Of a stretch of DNA of 7,452 nucleotides, positions 5,606-7,452 are shown in pieces. The DNA is from an uncultured Flavobacteriia bacterium (lineage in GTDB: Bacteria; Bacteroidota; Bacteroidia; Flavobacteriales_D; Crocinitomicaceae): assembly GCA_903928365.1 (NCBI GenBank), contig CAIYQV010000044.1:1-7452 (forward strand), in the 5' to 3' direction. The stretch's first letter is position 1, and each line of letters opens with the position of its first letter. Both the position numbers and the translations under genes were made by a program. Below the pieces are notes generated by a model. The model was not told the DNA's origin. It made no database searches and saw only the letters and a list, made by a program, of their open reading frames with translations.

Positions 5606-6364
5606 CTATACGCTTCTTGTGGCTATGCCATTGTTTTCTAATTCTTTTTTCAATGCGGGGATCTCGATTTCACCAAAATGAAACACACTCGCTGCGAGTG
5701 CTGCATCCACATTGGTCTCTTGAAAAACCTCTGTAAAATGAGCGGTTGTCCCGCAACCACCAGATGCAATGACCGGTACATTCACCCGCTTAGTCAATTC
5801 CTTCAGAGCCTCAATGGCAAATCCCTGTTTAGTCCCATCGTGATCCATGGAAGTGAAAAGTAACTCGCCAGCACCTAAACTTACGGCTTGTTCTGCCCAA
5901 CTGAATAGTTCCAATTCCGTTTCAAGACGACCGCCATTCAGAAAGACCTTCCATATTCCGTTGGTCTGCTTTGCATCGATCGCCACCACTATACATTGAT
6001 TTCCGAAACGATCTGCGAGTCTATTAATCAATTGCGGATCTCTCACAGCCGCAGAATTAATTGCTATTTTATCTGCTCCGTTTTGCAACATAAGTGAAGC
6101 ATCCTCCACAGAGGTGATTCCCCCGCCAACCGTAAATGGAATACTGATCTGTTCAGCGACACGTCGAACCATTTCTGAAAGTGTCTTGCGTCGTTCATGC
6201 GTTGCCGTAATATCCAGAAAGACCAATTCATCCGCTCCAAGCTCGGAATAAGTACGCGCCAATTCTACCGGATCGCCTGCATCACGCAATTCCACAAAAT
6301 TCACCCCTTTAACTGTGCGGCCATCTTTGATGTCCAAGCAAGGTATGATACGTTTCTTTAACAT
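5606..6364 (-). CDS. hisF: Imidazole glycerol phosphate synthase, cyclase subunit
   Basis: HisF is a TIM barrel that uses ammonia from HisH to turn PRFAR into imidazole glycerol phosphate and AICAR; the latter re-enters purine synthesis. At 252 residues it has the family length. The catalytic aspartates are in place: D11 in CLDIKDG and D130 in VAIDAKQ. The phosphate-binding loops are visible as VGGGITSVEDA (79-89) and IASGGCGT (199-206), and the segment SMDHDGTKQG (172-181) is characteristic. The gene starts inside the end of hisA, with a 7-nt overlap, and hisIE begins 1 nt after its TAG stop, so the three should be translated together. Nothing unusual is seen in the protein. Confidence 0.98.
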   Translation of the reverse strand: MLKKRIIPCLDIKDGRTVKGVNFVELRDAGDPVELARTYSELGADELVFLDITATHERRKTLSEMVRRVAEQISIPFTVGGGITSVEDASLMLQNGADKIAINSAAVRDPQLINRLADRFGNQCIVVAIDAKQTNGIWKVFLNGGRLETELELFSWAEQAVSLGAGELLFTSMDHDGTKQGFAIEALKELTKRVNVPVIASGGCGTTAHFTEVFQETNVDAALAASVFHFGEIEIPALKKELENNGIATRSV

Positions 6365-7083
6365 GATTCATCCAGTTTTACCAATTCAGTCAGGTTGATT
6401 CTGCCTTCGTAGATCGCTTTTCCTATCACCACAGAAGGAATGTTTAAACGGATCAGCTCTTCTACGTCCTGAATACCTGAAACCCCTCCGCTTGCAATCA
6501 AGAATAAATCCGGATAAACTTTCATGATGCGTTCATACAACTCATTCGAGGTACCTTGTAACATGCCATCCTTCGAAATATCGGTACAAAGTACGTGACG
6601 AATGCCTTTCGAATAGTAGCCTTCAATAAATTCGAAAAGATCGATTCCGCTGTCATCTATCCATCCGTTCACAGCAATCTTTCCGTTCAACGCATCGGCT
6701 CCCAGAATGAATTTATCTGCTCCAAATTCTACGATCCAACCATGGACTTTTTCCGGGTCTTTCGCTGCCAGACTTCCGATGGTTACTTGATGGGCACCTG
6801 CATCCAACACTTTATTCAGATCCTCACGGGTTTTAATTCCGCCACCAAAATCAACTTGCAGGGATGTATTGGAACAGATATTCTGAAGCGTGCTCAAATT
6901 GATCACTTTTCCCGCTTTGGCACCATCCAAATCAACCACATGCAGACGTGTAAATCCAGCTGATTCGAATTGTTTCGCAACCTGAACCGGATCCGTATTG
7001 TACACTTTTTCAGTGGTATAGTCTCCTTTGGTAAGTCGTACACAATTCCCATTGATCAAATCTATAGCCGGTATGATCTTCAT
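6358..7083 (-). CDS. hisA: ProFAR isomerase (phosphoribosylformimino-AICAR-P isomerase)
   Basis: HisA converts ProFAR to PRFAR by an Amadori rearrangement, supplying HisF/HisH. It is a 241-residue TIM barrel. The acid/base pair is D8 (PAIDLINGNCVRL) and D130 (LGADALNGK), and D168 lies in TDISKDGM. Phosphate loops are VDFGGGIKT (77-85) and IASGGVSG (196-203). I placed the start at the ATG at 7083: the protein then opens with the family-typical MKIIPAIDL, and the ATG overlaps the hisH stop as ATGA, a 4-nt overlap that is common within operons. The frame stays open upstream for another 24 codons, but these lie inside hisH and encode a basic stretch unlike any HisA N-terminus. Confidence 0.97.
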   Translation of the reverse strand: MKIIPAIDLINGNCVRLTKGDYTTEKVYNTDPVQVAKQFESAGFTRLHVVDLDGAKAGKVINLSTLQNICSNTSLQVDFGGGIKTREDLNKVLDAGAHQVTIGSLAAKDPEKVHGWIVEFGADKFILGADALNGKIAVNGWIDDSGIDLFEFIEGYYSKGIRHVLCTDISKDGMLQGTSNELYERIMKVYPDLFLIASGGVSGIQDVEELIRLNIPSVVIGKAIYEGRINLTELVKLDESC

Positions 7084-7452
7084 TTTTTTTCTTCTAAAAA
7101 TCGTTTTAAAATCTCCTCTCCTGCCTTTCCGCTTTTCTCGGGATGAAACTGACATCCTAAAAAGTTATCCTTTTCCAATGCTGCAGAAAAAGGAACAGCA
7201 TAATTACATATAGCAGAGGTATATATACTCTTTGGGGCATAATAGCTGTGCACAAAATACACATCGAAGTTCAAACCATTCAACATTCCGTTGGTTTCTT
7301 CAATCGTATTCCAACCCATGTGTGGAATTTTCAAAGTGTCGTCAAATTTGACCACTGAGGCATCATCAAAAATGCTCAGTCCCTGCGTATTTCCTTCTTC
7401 CGTAGCTTTGCACATCAGTTGCATACCTAGACAAATACCCATGACCGGTTGA
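7080..7452 (-). CDS. hisH: Imidazole glycerol phosphate synthase, glutamine amidotransferase subunit (5' end missing)
   Basis: HisH hydrolyses glutamine and passes ammonia to HisF. The frame is open up to the window edge (QPVMGICLGMQLM), so roughly 75-80 N-terminal residues of a usual length near 200 lie outside; the methionine at 7440-7442 is internal, not the start. The class I amidotransferase triad is visible: the nucleophile cysteine in GICLGMQ (codon at 7431-7433), and the histidine and glutamate in GCQFHPEKSG near the C-terminus. HMGWN and YFVHSYY are further HisH hallmarks. The TGA stop shares bases with the hisA ATG. Gene order suggests that hisB and the earlier his genes lie upstream, beyond this window. 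Confidence 0.96.
   Translation of the reverse strand, partial: QPVMGICLGMQLMCKATEEGNTQGLSIFDDASVVKFDDTLKIPHMGWNTIEETNGMLNGLNFDVYFVHSYYAPKSIYTSAICNYAVPFSAALEKDNFLGCQFHPEKSGKAGEEILKRFLEEKK

Noticed and set aside
5605..7083. Overlapping and near-touching his gene junctions as something novel
   Set aside because: Overlaps of 4 and 7 nt and a 1-nt gap are ordinary for co-translated his genes.
7084..7155. 24-codon N-terminal extension of hisA
   Set aside because: It overlaps the hisH coding sequence and encodes a basic stretch without family resemblance, whereas MKIIPAIDL at 7083 is the usual HisA start.

Overview
The window looks like a piece of a Bacteroidota chromosome. The main reason is the order hisH-hisA-hisF-hisIE with a fused HisIE, followed by a short Smr protein whose N-terminus resembles the Bacteroidota DUF2027/Smr proteins. 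Several gene starts are preceded by A/T-rich sequence rather than a clear Shine-Dalgarno site, which also fits. I cannot name a genus. No rRNA, tRNA, CRISPR array, insertion sequence or integrase is visible.

Plus strand, 1-925. The 3' end of an unidentified gene (1-177) is followed by an A/T-rich intergenic stretch with an inverted repeat. Two small, overlapping membrane-protein genes (397-672 and 653-925) come next. They are about 91 and 90 residues long and share a C-terminal motif, so I read them as tandem paralogs of unknown function. A strong hairpin at 946-967 separates them from the convergent minus-strand genes.

Minus strand, 3363 down to 977. Three closely spaced genes of unknown function are probably co-transcribed. 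The first (3363-2581) encodes an exported or membrane-anchored protein with a zincin-like but altered HHEFSS motif. The second (2568-1381) encodes a multi-pass membrane protein with a C-terminal soluble domain. The third (1339-977) encodes a 120-residue soluble alpha/beta protein. The hairpin at 946-967, followed by a T-run in the minus direction, is the likely end of this unit.

Minus strand, 7452 down to 3482. The distal part of a histidine biosynthesis operon reads hisH (5' part cut by the window edge), hisA, hisF, hisIE. Junctions overlap or are 1 nt apart (4-nt ATGA overlap, 7-nt overlap, 1-nt gap), which suggests translational coupling. HisH and HisF form the imidazole glycerol phosphate synthase, HisA supplies its substrate PRFAR, and HisIE performs the two steps before HisA. 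Nineteen bases after hisIE, in the same direction, lie an M50 (site-2-protease-like) membrane metalloprotease and an Smr-domain protein that overlaps it by 44 nt, so these two are probably read through from the his operon.

The his genes are ordinary. The less explained parts are the paralogous mini-membrane proteins, the three-gene unknown operon with the HHEFSS protein, and the M50-Smr pair. I see no clear evidence of a complete new biological system here.
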